A stretch of DNA of 64,000 nucleotides from Comamonas_C sp026954015 (GTDB lineage: Bacteria; Pseudomonadota; Gammaproteobacteria; Burkholderiales; Burkholderiaceae_C). The stretch lies in assembly GCA_035063785.1 (NCBI GenBank), contig JAPSFS010000002.1, positions 1 to 64,000 of the forward strand. Reading direction: 5' to 3'. Below are positions 56,707 to 64,000 of the stretch, in pieces. Each line of letters opens with the position of its first letter. The first letter of the stretch is position 1. The notes under the pieces are model-generated. The model was given only the letters and a program-made list of their open reading frames with translations, was not told the origin of the DNA and did not search any database. Both the position numbers and the translations under genes were made by a program.

Positions 56707-59415
56707 TCAGTCGGCGAGGGCGTGCGTGACGAGTTCGCGCACGTCGTTCGACAGTGGCGTGTGCGCGGCGACGCGTTCGATGGCGGCGCGGGCCTGCGCG
56801 CGGTAGGGCTCGGCGAGCTTCTTCCAGCGGTCGAGCGCGCGCGCCAGGCGCGCGGCCACCTGCGGGTTGAAGGCGTCGAGCTTGAGCACCTGGTCGGCCC
56901 AGAAGGCGTAGCCCGCACCGTCGGCGCGATGAAAGGCCCCCGGGTTGGCGCTGCAGTAGCTGAAGATGAGGCTGCGCGCGCGGTTGGGGTTCTTGGCGTT
57001 GAAGTCCGGGTGCGTGAGCAGTTTTTGCACTGCGGGCAGCACGTCGCCGCCGCGATCCACGCGCCCGGCCTGCAGCGCAAACCATTTGTCGAGCACGAGC
57101 GCGTCGTCCTTGAAGCGGTCGTGAAAGCGCGCGAGCGCCGGTGTGGCGAGCTCGTGGCCGCTCGCCAGCAGCGCGCCGAGCGCGCCCAGGCGGTCGGTCA
57201 TGTTGGTGGCGTCCTTGCAGCGCTGGTAGGCCTTGCCGGGCCAGACGGCGTCGCCGCTGCCCCGTGCGGCCAGGCACAGCATGGAAAGCGCCAGGTTCGC
57301 GAGCGCGCGCCGGCCGCTGCTCACGGCGCCGGGGTGGTAGGCGCCGCCCGTCTGGTGCGTGTCGTGGGCCCAGACCCAGTCGGCCTGCAGTTCGCGCGCA
57401 AGTTGCGCGCGCATGGCTTCGCGCACCGCGTGCACCTGCTGCGGATCGACCACGTCGAGCTGCTCGGCGAGGTAGGACTCGGAGGGCAGGGTGAGCACGA
57501 GTTCCTTGAACGCGGCGTCCAGTTGCGGGTGGCGCAGCACCGCGCGCAGCGCCTCGACGATGCGTGCGGGTATCAAGCCGTTTTGGCCTGCAGCGCTTGC
57601 CCCGCTTGCGCTGGCAGCTATCGATTCAGTGGCAACGCGCAGCAGCAGGCGCTGGCCCGCCTCCCAGCGGTTGAAGGGGTCGCCGTCGTGCGCGAGCAGC
57701 GTGAGCAGGGCCTCGTCGCTGTAGGCGCAGTCGAGGATCACGGGCGCGCTGAAGCCGCGCAGCAGCGACGGCACGGGAGCGGCCGCGACGTTCACGAAGG
57801 TGTAGCGCTGGCTCGCCTCGTGCAGCACCAGCGTGCGCTCTGTGCCGCTGGCGGCGGCTTCGCCTTCGAGCTGTAGGGCGAGCGGCGTGCCGTCCTGCGC
57901 AACGAGGCCGAGCGCGACGGGGATGACGAAGGGCTGCTTGCTCGGCTGGCCGGGCGTGGCCGGGCAGCTTTGGCTCAGTGTGAGCGTGTAGGTTTGCGCG
58001 GCGGCGTCGTAGGCGCCCTCGGCGTGCACGTGCGGCGTGCCGGACTGGCTGTACCAGCGCTTGAACTGGTCGAGGTGCGTGGCGAGCGCGCTGCCGGGGT
58101 TGGCGTCGGCAATCGCCTGCGCGAAGTCGTCGCAGGTGACGGCGTGACCATCGTGGCGTTCGAAGTAGAGCTTCATGCCCTGGGCGAAGCCCTCGTGGCC
58201 GCCGACCAGCGTGCGCTGCATGCGCACGACCTCTGCGCCTTTTTCATAGACCGTGACGGTGTAGAAGTTGTTGATCTCGACGTAGCTGTCGGGGCGCACC
58301 GGGTGGGCCATGGGGCCGGCGTCCTCGGGGAACTGGGCGGTGCGCAGCACGCGCACGTCCTCGATGCGGCGCGTGGCGCGGGCCGAGGGGCTACCCGCCA
58401 TGTCCATCGAGAACTCCTGGTCGCGAAAGACCGTAAGGCCTTCTTTCAGCGAGAGCTGGAACCAGTCGCGGCAGGTGACGCGGTCGCCCGTCCAGTTGTG
58501 GAAGTACTCGTGGCCGACGACGCCTTCGATGTTCGCGTAGTCCAGGTCGGTGGCGGTGGACTGGCTCGCGAGCACGTACTTGGTGTTGAAAATGTTCAGG
58601 CCCTTGTTCTCCATCGCGCCCATGTTGAAGTCGCTGGTGGCGACGATCATGAAGCGCTCCAGGTCAAGCGAGAGGCCAAAGCGCGTTTCGTCCCAGGCAA
58701 TCGCCGCCATGAGCGAGTTCATCGCGTGCTCGGTCTTGCCCAGATCCCCCGGACGCACCCAGACCTGCAGCAGGTGCGGGTGACCCGCGCGGCTCGTGAT
58801 CTGCTGCTCGCGCGCGACGAGCTGGCCCGCCACGAGCGCGAAGAGGTAGCACGGCTTCTTGTGCGGATCAACCCAGCGGGCAAAGTGGCGGCCGTTTTCG
58901 AGTTCGCCGCTTTCCACGAGGTTGCCGTTGGAGAGCAGCACCGGGTAGTGCTGCTTGTCCGCGCGCAGCAGCACCGTGAAGTGGGCCATCACGTCGGGGC
59001 GGTCGAGGTAGTAGGTGATGCGCCGGAAGCCCTGTGCCTCGCACTGCGTGAAGAAGGTGCCGTTGCTCACGTACAGGCCCATGAGGTGGGTGTTCTTCTC
59101 GGGCGCGCAGGTGGTGAAGATTTCGAGGTCGAACGGGTCGTTGCCCTCGGGCAGGTTTTCGAGCACGAGCTGCTCGCCCTCGATCTTGAACGAGGTGCCC
59201 GCGCCGTTGACCAGCACGCGCGCGAGGTTGAGCTCTTCGCCATCGAGGCGCAGCGGCTGCGGCGGCACGCCGGGGTTGCGACGCAGACGCATCTTGTTGA
59301 GCACGCGCGTCTTGGCCGGGTCCAGGTCGAAGGTGAGATCGACGGTATCGACCCAGTAGGTCGGCGGCTGGTACTCCAGGCGGTACACGGCCGTCGCGTT
59401 GCCTTCTCTCATCAT
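56707..59415 (-). CDS. pepN: Aminopeptidase N
   Basis: A 902-residue zinc aminopeptidase of the M1 family, the major cytosolic aminopeptidase that finishes protein degradation. GAMENKGLN is the exopeptidase motif, and GHEYFHNWTGDRV (His302, Glu303, His306) with Glu325 binds zinc. It is about 30 residues longer than the 870-residue E. coli enzyme; residues about 597-615 are encoded by repeat copy J and are Ala/Ser/Gly-rich, explaining part of this. The ATG at 59412 is an equal alternative start. It follows prfB by 15 bp. Confidence 0.96.
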   Translation of the reverse strand: MMREGNATAVYRLEYQPPTYWVDTVDLTFDLDPAKTRVLNKMRLRRNPGVPPQPLRLDGEELNLARVLVNGAGTSFKIEGEQLVLENLPEGNDPFDLEIFTTCAPEKNTHLMGLYVSNGTFFTQCEAQGFRRITYYLDRPDVMAHFTVLLRADKQHYPVLLSNGNLVESGELENGRHFARWVDPHKKPCYLFALVAGQLVAREQQITSRAGHPHLLQVWVRPGDLGKTEHAMNSLMAAIAWDETRFGLSLDLERFMIVATSDFNMGAMENKGLNIFNTKYVLASQSTATDLDYANIEGVVGHEYFHNWTGDRVTCRDWFQLSLKEGLTVFRDQEFSMDMAGSPSARATRRIEDVRVLRTAQFPEDAGPMAHPVRPDSYVEINNFYTVTVYEKGAEVVRMQRTLVGGHEGFAQGMKLYFERHDGHAVTCDDFAQAIADANPGSALATHLDQFKRWYSQSGTPHVHAEGAYDAAAQTYTLTLSQSCPATPGQPSKQPFVIPVALGLVAQDGTPLALQLEGEAAASGTERTLVLHEASQRYTFVNVAAAPVPSLLRGFSAPVILDCAYSDEALLTLLAHDGDPFNRWEAGQRLLLRVATESIAASASGASAAGQNGLIPARIVEALRAVLRHPQLDAAFKELVLTLPSESYLAEQLDVVDPQQVHAVREAMRAQLARELQADWVWAHDTHQTGGAYHPGAVSSGRRALANLALSMLCLAARGSGDAVWPGKAYQRCKDATNMTDRLGALGALLASGHELATPALARFHDRFKDDALVLDKWFALQAGRVDRGGDVLPAVQKLLTHPDFNAKNPNRARSLIFSYCSANPGAFHRADGAGYAFWADQVLKLDAFNPQVAARLARALDRWKKLAEPYRAQARAAIERVAAHTPLSNDVRELVTHALAD
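57571..57626 (-). repeat. Interspersed repeat copy J, inside pepN
   Basis: On the plus strand: TATCAAGCCGTTTTGGCCTG, CAGCGCTTGCCCCGCTTGCG and CTGGCAGCTATCGATT. Because pepN is on the minus strand, the element is read in the opposite orientation to copies B and I, giving about ESIAASASGASAAGQNGLI. The frame stays open. Confidence 0.75.
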
Positions 59416-59430
59416 GGTGTGATCCTTTCC

Positions 59431-60535
59431 TTAGACGCCCTGTTTGAGCGAGGCTTCGATGAAGACGTCGAGGTCCCCGTCGAGCACCTTCTGGGTGGCC
59501 GAGACCTCGACGTTGGTGCGCAGATCCTTGATGCGGCTGTTGTCCAGCACATAGGAGCGTATCTGGTGGCCCCAGCCGACGTCGCTCTTGGTGTCTTCCA
59601 GCGCCTGCTGCTCGGCCATGCGCTTGCTCAATTCCAGCTCGTAGAGCTTGGAGCGCAGGCGCTGCCAGGCGACGTCGCGGTTGCTGTGCTGGCTGCGCCC
59701 GTCCTGGCAGATGACGACGGTGTTCGTCGGAATGTGCGTCAGGCGCACGGCCGAATCGGTCTTGTTGATGTGCTGACCGCCCGCGCCGCTGGCGCGGAAG
59801 GTGTCGACGCGCACGTCCGCCGGGTTGATGTCGATCTCGATCGAGTCGTCGATCTCGGGGTAGACGAACAGCGAAGCAAACGAGGTGTGGCGCCCGCCGG
59901 AGCTGTCGAACGGGCTCTTGCGCACCAGCCGGTGCACGCCGGTTTCGGTGCGCAGCAGGCCGTAGGCGTATTCGCCCTCGATGTGGATGGTCGCGCCCTT
60001 GATGCCGGCCACGTCGCCCGGCGTTTCTTCATCCACCGTGGCCTTGAAGCCCTTGCGCTCGGCGTACTTGAGGTACTGGCGCAGCAGCATGCCGGCCCAG
60101 TCGCAGGCCTCGGTGCCGCCCGCGCCCGCCTGGATGTCGATGTAGCAGTTGAGCGGGTCCGCCTCCTTGCTGAACATGCGGCGAAATTCCAGCTCCTCCA
60201 CCGGATGCTTGAGCTTCTCGGCCTCGCTTTCGATGGCCATCAGGCCCGCCTCGTCGCCTTCTTCCTTGCTCATCTCGTAGAGCTCGGTGTTGTCGGCGAT
60301 CTCCTGCGTGAGTTTTTGCAGCGTGAGCACCACGCCGTCGAGCAGCTTCTTTTCCTTGCCCAGTTCCTGGGCCTTCTTGGGGTCGTTCCAGACGTTGGGG
60401 TCTTCGAGCGCGGCGTTGACGGTTCTCAGGCGTTCGTACTTGGCATCGTAGTCAAAGATACCTCCGCAAGTCCTCGGTGCGCGCGCCGAGGTCTTCGAGG
60501 GTGGTGCCGATGTGGTTGATCTGTTCTGCGTCCAT
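59431..60535 (-). CDS. prfB: Peptide chain release factor 2, with programmed +1 frameshift
   Basis: RF2 recognises UAA and UGA stops. The first 27 codons (60535-60455) end in CTT and are followed by an in-frame TGA (60452-60454). Skipping one base (60454) joins them to 59431-60453, giving 367 residues. The context CGGAGGTATCTTTGAC has the SD-like GGAGG and slippery CTT-TGA-C of the classic autoregulatory site: low RF2 lets the ribosome shift. SPFDSSGGRH carries the stop-recognition SPF motif and GAGGQHINKTDSAVR the catalytic GGQ. The true protein is the join of both parts. Confidence 0.96.
60451..60468 (-). promoter_or_regulatory. Programmed +1 frameshift site of prfB
   Basis: On the minus strand CGGAGGTATCTTTGAC: SD-like GGAGG three bases before CTT, then the TGA stop followed by C, a poor termination context. 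This is the standard RF2 feedback element. Confidence 0.92.
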
Positions 60536-60604
60536 GGCCGTGTCCTGTGGTGGTGCGTGTGCGAAATAACCGCGTATTTTCTCACGCGACTGGAGACGCT
60601 CTTT

Positions 60605-60657
60605 TTTACGTAGCTGCTGGCGCTTGTCAGAACTGCGCTAGAGGGTTTTTTTGTTCA
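60605..60657 (-). repeat. Interspersed repeat copy K, spanning the hydrolase stop codon
   Basis: On the minus strand: TGAACAAAAAAACCCTCTAG, CGCAGTTCTGACAAGCGCC and AGCAGCTACG. It supplies the last codons (about NKKTL) and the TAG stop of the alpha/beta hydrolase at 60638, and then the spacer before prfB. Confidence 0.75.
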
Positions 60658-61567
60658 GGAAATTCTCGATCAGCCGCGCCACCGCCTCGGGCTGGTCGTG
60701 GTGCAGCATGTGGCCGCAGTCGGCAAGCGTGGTGCTGCGCACGTCGCGCACGTGGGCCAGGCGCTCGCGGTACTGCGCGTGGGTGTAGCGCTCGCCCCAC
60801 CACTGGGCGAGGCTGTCGCTTTCGGCCTCGACGTTGAGCACCGGCGCGGTGATCGCACCATAGAGCGCCACGGCCTCGTCCGCGCGAAAGAGCTGCGCGC
60901 TCGTCACCTTGTGCGCGGCGTCGCCCAGGATGCGCCAGCGCCCGTCGCTGCCGGGGCGGGCCCAGTGCCGCGCAAGCCATGCGGCCTTGTCGGGCGCCAG
61001 GCGCGGGTTGGTCTTGATGAGGCGGCGGGCCACGCCGTCCACGTCGTCGTAGTCCTTGAGCGTGATCTCGCCGCGCTCGAGCTGGCGCATCTCGTCCATC
61101 CACTGCGCGTAGCGGTTGGGCGCCTGCGCGGGCCGGGTGGCGGGCAGCCCGAAGCCTTCGAGGTTGACGAGGCGGCGGATGCGCGTGGGCCGCGCGCCGG
61201 CGTACATCATGGCCACGTTGCCGCCCATGCTGTGGCCCACGAGGTCGGCGGGCTGGCCGCCCGCGTAGTGGTCGAGGATCTGGTCCAGGTCGGCGAGGTA
61301 GTCGGGGAAGTGGTAACAGTCGGTCGGCGCGGCGGGCATGGACAGGCCGAAGCCGCGCCAGTCGGGCGCGACGATGAGGCGGCCCTGCGTGAACGGCTTG
61401 CCCAAGGCATCGACCACGAACTGCCACGACGCGCCCACGTCCATCCAGCCGTGCAGCAGCACGAGCGGGGGCAGCCGCGTGGCGGCGTCGCCCCACAGGC
61501 GCAGGTGGTAGGCGATGCCGCGGATGGGCACGGACTCGTCGCGGGCGGGGAGGCGTTCCTGGTACAT
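60638..61567 (-). CDS. Alpha/beta hydrolase
   Basis: A 309-residue alpha/beta-hydrolase. LVLLHGWMDVGASWQF is the oxyanion region, DLVGHSMGGNVAMMYA the nucleophile elbow with Ser, and LADCGHMLHHDQPE the catalytic His. It resembles serine-hydrolase-like (SERHL/MEST-type) members; substrate unknown. The start at 61567 is set by family length. Its last codons and stop lie in repeat copy K. It is divergent from ybaK and upstream of prfB on the same strand. Confidence 0.83.
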   Translation of the reverse strand: MYQERLPARDESVPIRGIAYHLRLWGDAATRLPPLVLLHGWMDVGASWQFVVDALGKPFTQGRLIVAPDWRGFGLSMPAAPTDCYHFPDYLADLDQILDHYAGGQPADLVGHSMGGNVAMMYAGARPTRIRRLVNLEGFGLPATRPAQAPNRYAQWMDEMRQLERGEITLKDYDDVDGVARRLIKTNPRLAPDKAAWLARHWARPGSDGRWRILGDAAHKVTSAQLFRADEAVALYGAITAPVLNVEAESDSLAQWWGERYTHAQYRERLAHVRDVRSTTLADCGHMLHHDQPEAVARLIENFLNKKTL

Positions 61568-61631
61568 GGCCCGATTATTCCCAAGACGCGCCGCCGCGGC
61601 GCATCCACGTGCGGCCATGCGGGATAATTAC

Positions 61632-61682
61632 CGTCAAATCGGCATCTGGCGCTTGCCCGGCAAGCGCGGGCAGCTATCAAAC
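61632..61682 (+). repeat. Interspersed repeat copy L, before ybaK
   Basis: CCGTCAAATCGGCATCTGGC, then GCTTGCCCGGCAAGCGCGG and GCAGCTATCAAA. It ends 7 bp before the ybaK start codon, so it forms the ybaK 5' leader and leaves no room for a normal SD outside the element. Confidence 0.75.
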
Positions 61683-61689
61683 CCGTACC

Positions 61690-62190
61690 ATGGCCCGCAA
61701 GACTGCATCGCACCACGTGAGCGAAACGCCCGCCACGCAGCAACTGCGCGCGCACGGCGTGGCGTTCACCGAGCATCCCTACGACTACGTGGAGCACGGC
61801 GGCACGGGCGAGGCGGCGCGCCAGCTCGGCCTGGACGAACACGCGGTGGTCAAGACGCTGGTGATGCAGGACCAGGACGCGCGCCCGCTCATCGTGCTGA
61901 TGCATGGCGATTGCACCGTCTCCACCAAGAATCTCGCGCGCTGCATCGGCGCCAAGCACGTCGAGCCCTGCAAGCCCGAGGTGGCGCAGCGCCACAGCGG
62001 CTACCTCGTGGGCGGCACCTCGCCGTTCGGCGTGAAGAAGGCGATGCCGGTGTACATCGAGGAGAGCATCCTGGCACTGGCGCGCATCGCGATCAACGGC
62101 GGGCGGCGCGGCTACCTCGTGCAGCTCGACCCTCAGGTGTGCGTGCAGTTGCTGGGCGCGCAGCCCGTGCACTGCGCGCTGGCAGAATGA
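61690..62190 (+). CDS. ybaK: Cys-tRNA(Pro)/aminoacyl-tRNA deacylase, YbaK type
   Basis: A 166-residue editing protein that hydrolyses mischarged tRNA, classically Cys-tRNA(Pro). The conserved surface includes VVKTLVMQDQDARPLIVLMH, LARCIGAKHVEPC, and the GTSPFG loop with SGYLVGGTSPFGVKKAMPVY. The length fits the family. The start ATG at 61690 lies just after repeat copy L. plsY follows after 27 bp on the same strand. Confidence 0.92.
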   Translation: MARKTASHHVSETPATQQLRAHGVAFTEHPYDYVEHGGTGEAARQLGLDEHAVVKTLVMQDQDARPLIVLMHGDCTVSTKNLARCIGAKHVEPCKPEVAQRHSGYLVGGTSPFGVKKAMPVYIEESILALARIAINGGRRGYLVQLDPQVCVQLLGAQPVHCALAE

Positions 62191-62217
62191 ACGCTCCAAG
62201 GTGAGAGGGTTGCGCGC

Positions 62218-62853
62218 GTGAACAGCACACTGTTGTCGATACTGGCCGTCGTGGCGGCGTACCTGCTGGGGTCGCTGTCGTTCGCCGTGATCGTGAGCCG
62301 GGCGATGGGCCTCTCGGACCCGCGCAGCTACGGCAGCAAAAACCCCGGCGCGACCAACGTGCTGCGCTCGGGCTCGAAGGCGGCGGCCGTGTTCACGCTG
62401 CTGCTCGATTGCGCCAAGGGGTGGCTCCCGGTGTTTCTCGTGCGCACCTACGGCCCGGCCTACGGCTTGGGCGAGGGCACGATGGCGCTCGTGGCGCTGG
62501 CCGCGTTTGCCGGGCACCTGTGGCCGGTGTTCTTCGGCTTCAAGGGCGGCAAGGGCGTGGCCACGGCGCTGGGCGTGCTGCTGGGCGTGAGCGGCTGGCT
62601 GGCGCTGGCGACGCTGGCCACCTGGCTCATCATCGTGGCGTTCTTCCGCTGGGTGTCACTCGCCTCGCTGGTGGCGGCGGCGTTCGCGCCGTTCTTCTAC
62701 CTGATCGCGGGCGGCGTGGTCTGGGAGACGCACGCGGGCGTGGGCCTGGCGATCGCCGTCATGGCGGGGCTGCTCGCGTGGCGCCACGCGGCCAACATCA
62801 AGCGCCTCATCGAGGGCAAGGAGCCCAAGCTCGGCGCGGGCAAAAAGCGCTGA
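62218..62853 (+). CDS. plsY: Acyl-phosphate:glycerol-3-phosphate acyltransferase
   Basis: A 211-residue polytopic membrane enzyme that makes lysophosphatidic acid from acyl phosphate, the first step of phospholipid synthesis. The three motifs are SLSFAVIVSRAMGLSDPRSY with GSKNPGATNVLRSG, then GHLWPVFFGFKGGKGVATAL, and the conserved Glu in the C-terminal part. Translation starts at GTG 62218. It marks the right end of the high-GC backbone before the composition shifts. Confidence 0.95.
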   Translation: MNSTLLSILAVVAAYLLGSLSFAVIVSRAMGLSDPRSYGSKNPGATNVLRSGSKAAAVFTLLLDCAKGWLPVFLVRTYGPAYGLGEGTMALVALAAFAGHLWPVFFGFKGGKGVATALGVLLGVSGWLALATLATWLIIVAFFRWVSLASLVAAAFAPFFYLIAGGVVWETHAGVGLAIAVMAGLLAWRHAANIKRLIEGKEPKLGAGKKR

Positions 62854-62884
62854 GATATGTGTGTCAGCAAGAGGGGCACAGGTT

Positions 62885-63772
62885 ATGCACGATTCTCTTC
62901 GAGAGATTACTTTTTTTCTTCGTGTTTCAGATGAGGCTAGCTTTTCGGCTGCCGCCAGGAGTCTTAATCTGGACCCGTCCACTATTAGTAAAGTAATTCA
63001 ACGACTTGAGGACCGCCTTGGTGTACGGTTGTTTCATCGAACCTCTAGGGTATTGAAATTAACTCAGGAAGGGGAGCGCTACCTTGATTCGGCGCGAAAG
63101 GTAATGGAGGCATTAGAACAGGCGGAGGCGTCGGTAATTTCTAATAGTAGCGAACCTAGCGGCGTCTTACGTATTGCATGTTCAGCTGCCTTTGCTAGGT
63201 TCTGGCTTACACCTTTAATTCCAATTTATTGTCAAAAATATCCAAAGTTACGTATCGAGTTTGTGCTCTCTTCAGTGATGCCAGATTTGTTTGATGACCA
63301 AATAGATATTGCATTTCAGAGTGGAAGCATTGCGGATTCGTCTCTCGTCGTACGCCGCGTCACGACGGTCCGATGGCGCATATTTGGATCTCCATCCTAT
63401 CTTGAGAGGTACGGGGTGCCTACGGTGCCAGAGGATCTGGCGCAACACCGATGCCTGAATTATTTGCCTAGGAGCAAGCTTAGTCAGTGGCCCTTACAGG
63501 GAGTCTCTCGTCTGTACACTCCCTCGCCTGTCGGTCGGGTGGCTGCCGACAGCGGAGACATCGTATGCGCTCTAGCGGTGGCTGGTATGGGGTTGGCACG
63601 CTTGTCCGAAGCCAGGGTCGCAAGCGAGGTGCCCCCAGGCGAGCTAGTGTCGGTACTCGATGCGTATCAGCCGGAGGGGGACCCGGTCTACGCCATTTTC
63701 CCGAGTCGGCGTCATTTGAGCGTGCGTGTGCGGTCATTCTTGGAACACATAGGACCATTGATTGATCGCTGA
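62885..63772 (+). CDS. LysR-family transcriptional regulator
   Basis: A 295-residue LysR regulator. The N-terminal winged helix is clear (EITFFLRVSDEASFSAAARS, LNLDPSTISKVIQRLEDRLG, VRLFHRTSRVLKLTQEG), and the C-terminal effector domain begins near residue 90 (GVLRIACSAAFARFWLTPLI). Base composition falls abruptly here, with many AT-rich codons, unlike all genes to the left, which suggests recent transfer. ATG 62885 is preferred; an in-frame GTG at 62861 is possible. The neighbour downstream is a CoA-transferase, its possible target. Confidence 0.9.
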   Translation: MHDSLREITFFLRVSDEASFSAAARSLNLDPSTISKVIQRLEDRLGVRLFHRTSRVLKLTQEGERYLDSARKVMEALEQAEASVISNSSEPSGVLRIACSAAFARFWLTPLIPIYCQKYPKLRIEFVLSSVMPDLFDDQIDIAFQSGSIADSSLVVRRVTTVRWRIFGSPSYLERYGVPTVPEDLAQHRCLNYLPRSKLSQWPLQGVSRLYTPSPVGRVAADSGDIVCALAVAGMGLARLSEARVASEVPPGELVSVLDAYQPEGDPVYAIFPSRRHLSVRVRSFLEHIGPLIDR

Positions 63773-63889
63773 TGCTGGGAAGTGCCGATCGTGACTGTAT
63801 GTCACAGATAGTGTTCCGTTATTTGTATTGTTGACTCGGTGGTCTCCTGCGAAGCTCGGAGAAGGATTTCTAAGAGAGCTTCGAACGAC

Positions 63890-64000
63890 ATGAACGGTCC
63901 TCAGCCCAGCGCGAGTGCGCTCACCGGAATTATGGTGCTTGATTTCACGATTGTGATGTCTGGCCCGATGTGTACTCGTATGATGGCAGATGCCGGAGCG
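63890..64000 (+). CDS. CaiB/BaiF-family CoA-transferase, N-terminus (cut by window edge)
   Basis: The first 37 codons of a class III CoA-transferase; the rest is outside the window. LTGIMVLDFTIVMSGPMCTR followed by MMADAGA matches the family N-terminus (LDxTxVxxGPxCTxxLADxGA). The ATG at 63890 has a weak AAGAGAG upstream. The 117-bp gap after the LysR gene would hold its promoter. Base composition is lower in GC than the backbone, as for the regulator, so both probably belong to one acquired catabolic segment. Confidence 0.75.
   Translation, partial: MNGPQPSASALTGIMVLDFTIVMSGPMCTRMMADAGA

Noticed and set aside
57970..60519. A very long plus-strand reading frame (849 codons) opposite pepN and prfB
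   Set aside because: It is a shadow of the minus-strand genes, whose motifs are unmistakable. Long antisense frames are common at this GC content.

Overview
The window is about 64 kb of high-GC chromosomal DNA, most probably from a betaproteobacterium of the Burkholderiales, family Comamonadaceae. The evidence is polyhydroxyalkanoate (PHA) genes (phasin, PhaR, two 3-hydroxybutyrate dehydrogenases), arginine-type EF-P with its rhamnosyltransferase EarP, and a roughly 50-bp interspersed repeat. From memory I associate similar repeats with this family. No rRNA, CRISPR array, prophage or intact insertion sequence was seen. About 60 protein genes, two tRNAs, one strong small-RNA candidate and several regulatory sites can be supported.

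Layout. 1-5.7 kb: the start of ilvD, a hotdog thioesterase, an SDR 3-hydroxybutyrate dehydrogenase, lgt, a crotonase, a malonyl-CoA-synthetase-like ligase and a universal stress protein. 5.7-9.6 kb: leuA behind a leucine-rich leader peptide and attenuator, a D-Ala-D-Ala endopeptidase and an SDR. 9.7-12.2 kb: an iron-binding protein with a Fur box, a candidate small RNA, and phasin with its PhaR operators. 12.2-17.6 kb: pncB, an ion transporter, a hydroxyacid dehydrogenase and rmuC. 17.7-24 kb: flavocytochrome c (fccAB), an orphan P450, a 159-bp palindrome, a LOG protein, crcB, a phosphotransferase and serB. 24.2-27 kb: a lower-GC pair of envelope-modifying enzymes. 27-31.5 kb: a purine deaminase and mfd.

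The second half contains: 31.8-38 kb, a plus-strand run of overlapping genes (an orphan molybdenum hydroxylase subunit, ispD, ispF, an ecotin-like lipoprotein, lemA and two TPM-domain genes). 38-43.9 kb: a flavin reductase paired with a degenerate ADP-ribosylglycohydrolase, an L,D-transpeptidase, ovoA (ovothiol) and phaR. 44-51 kb: tRNA-Val, relA, a hydrolase, a second 3-hydroxybutyrate dehydrogenase, ompR/envZ and efp. 51-62.9 kb: earP, a CoA-transferase, a small cytochrome b operon, tRNA-Thr, marC, fbp, pepN, prfB with its programmed frameshift, a hydrolase, ybaK and plsY. The right edge, from about 62.85 kb, drops sharply in GC and holds a LysR regulator and the start of a CoA-transferase, which looks acquired.

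The most notable signals are: (1) an interspersed repeat, at least eleven copies, that supplies stop codons, a start codon and apparent in-frame peptide insertions in several housekeeping genes; (2) a complete-looking leucine attenuator before leuA; (3) a small-RNA gene between phasin and the Fur-box gene; (4) PhaR-type operators bracketing the phasin promoter; (5) an ADP-ribosylglycohydrolase homologue that has lost its metal-binding aspartates.
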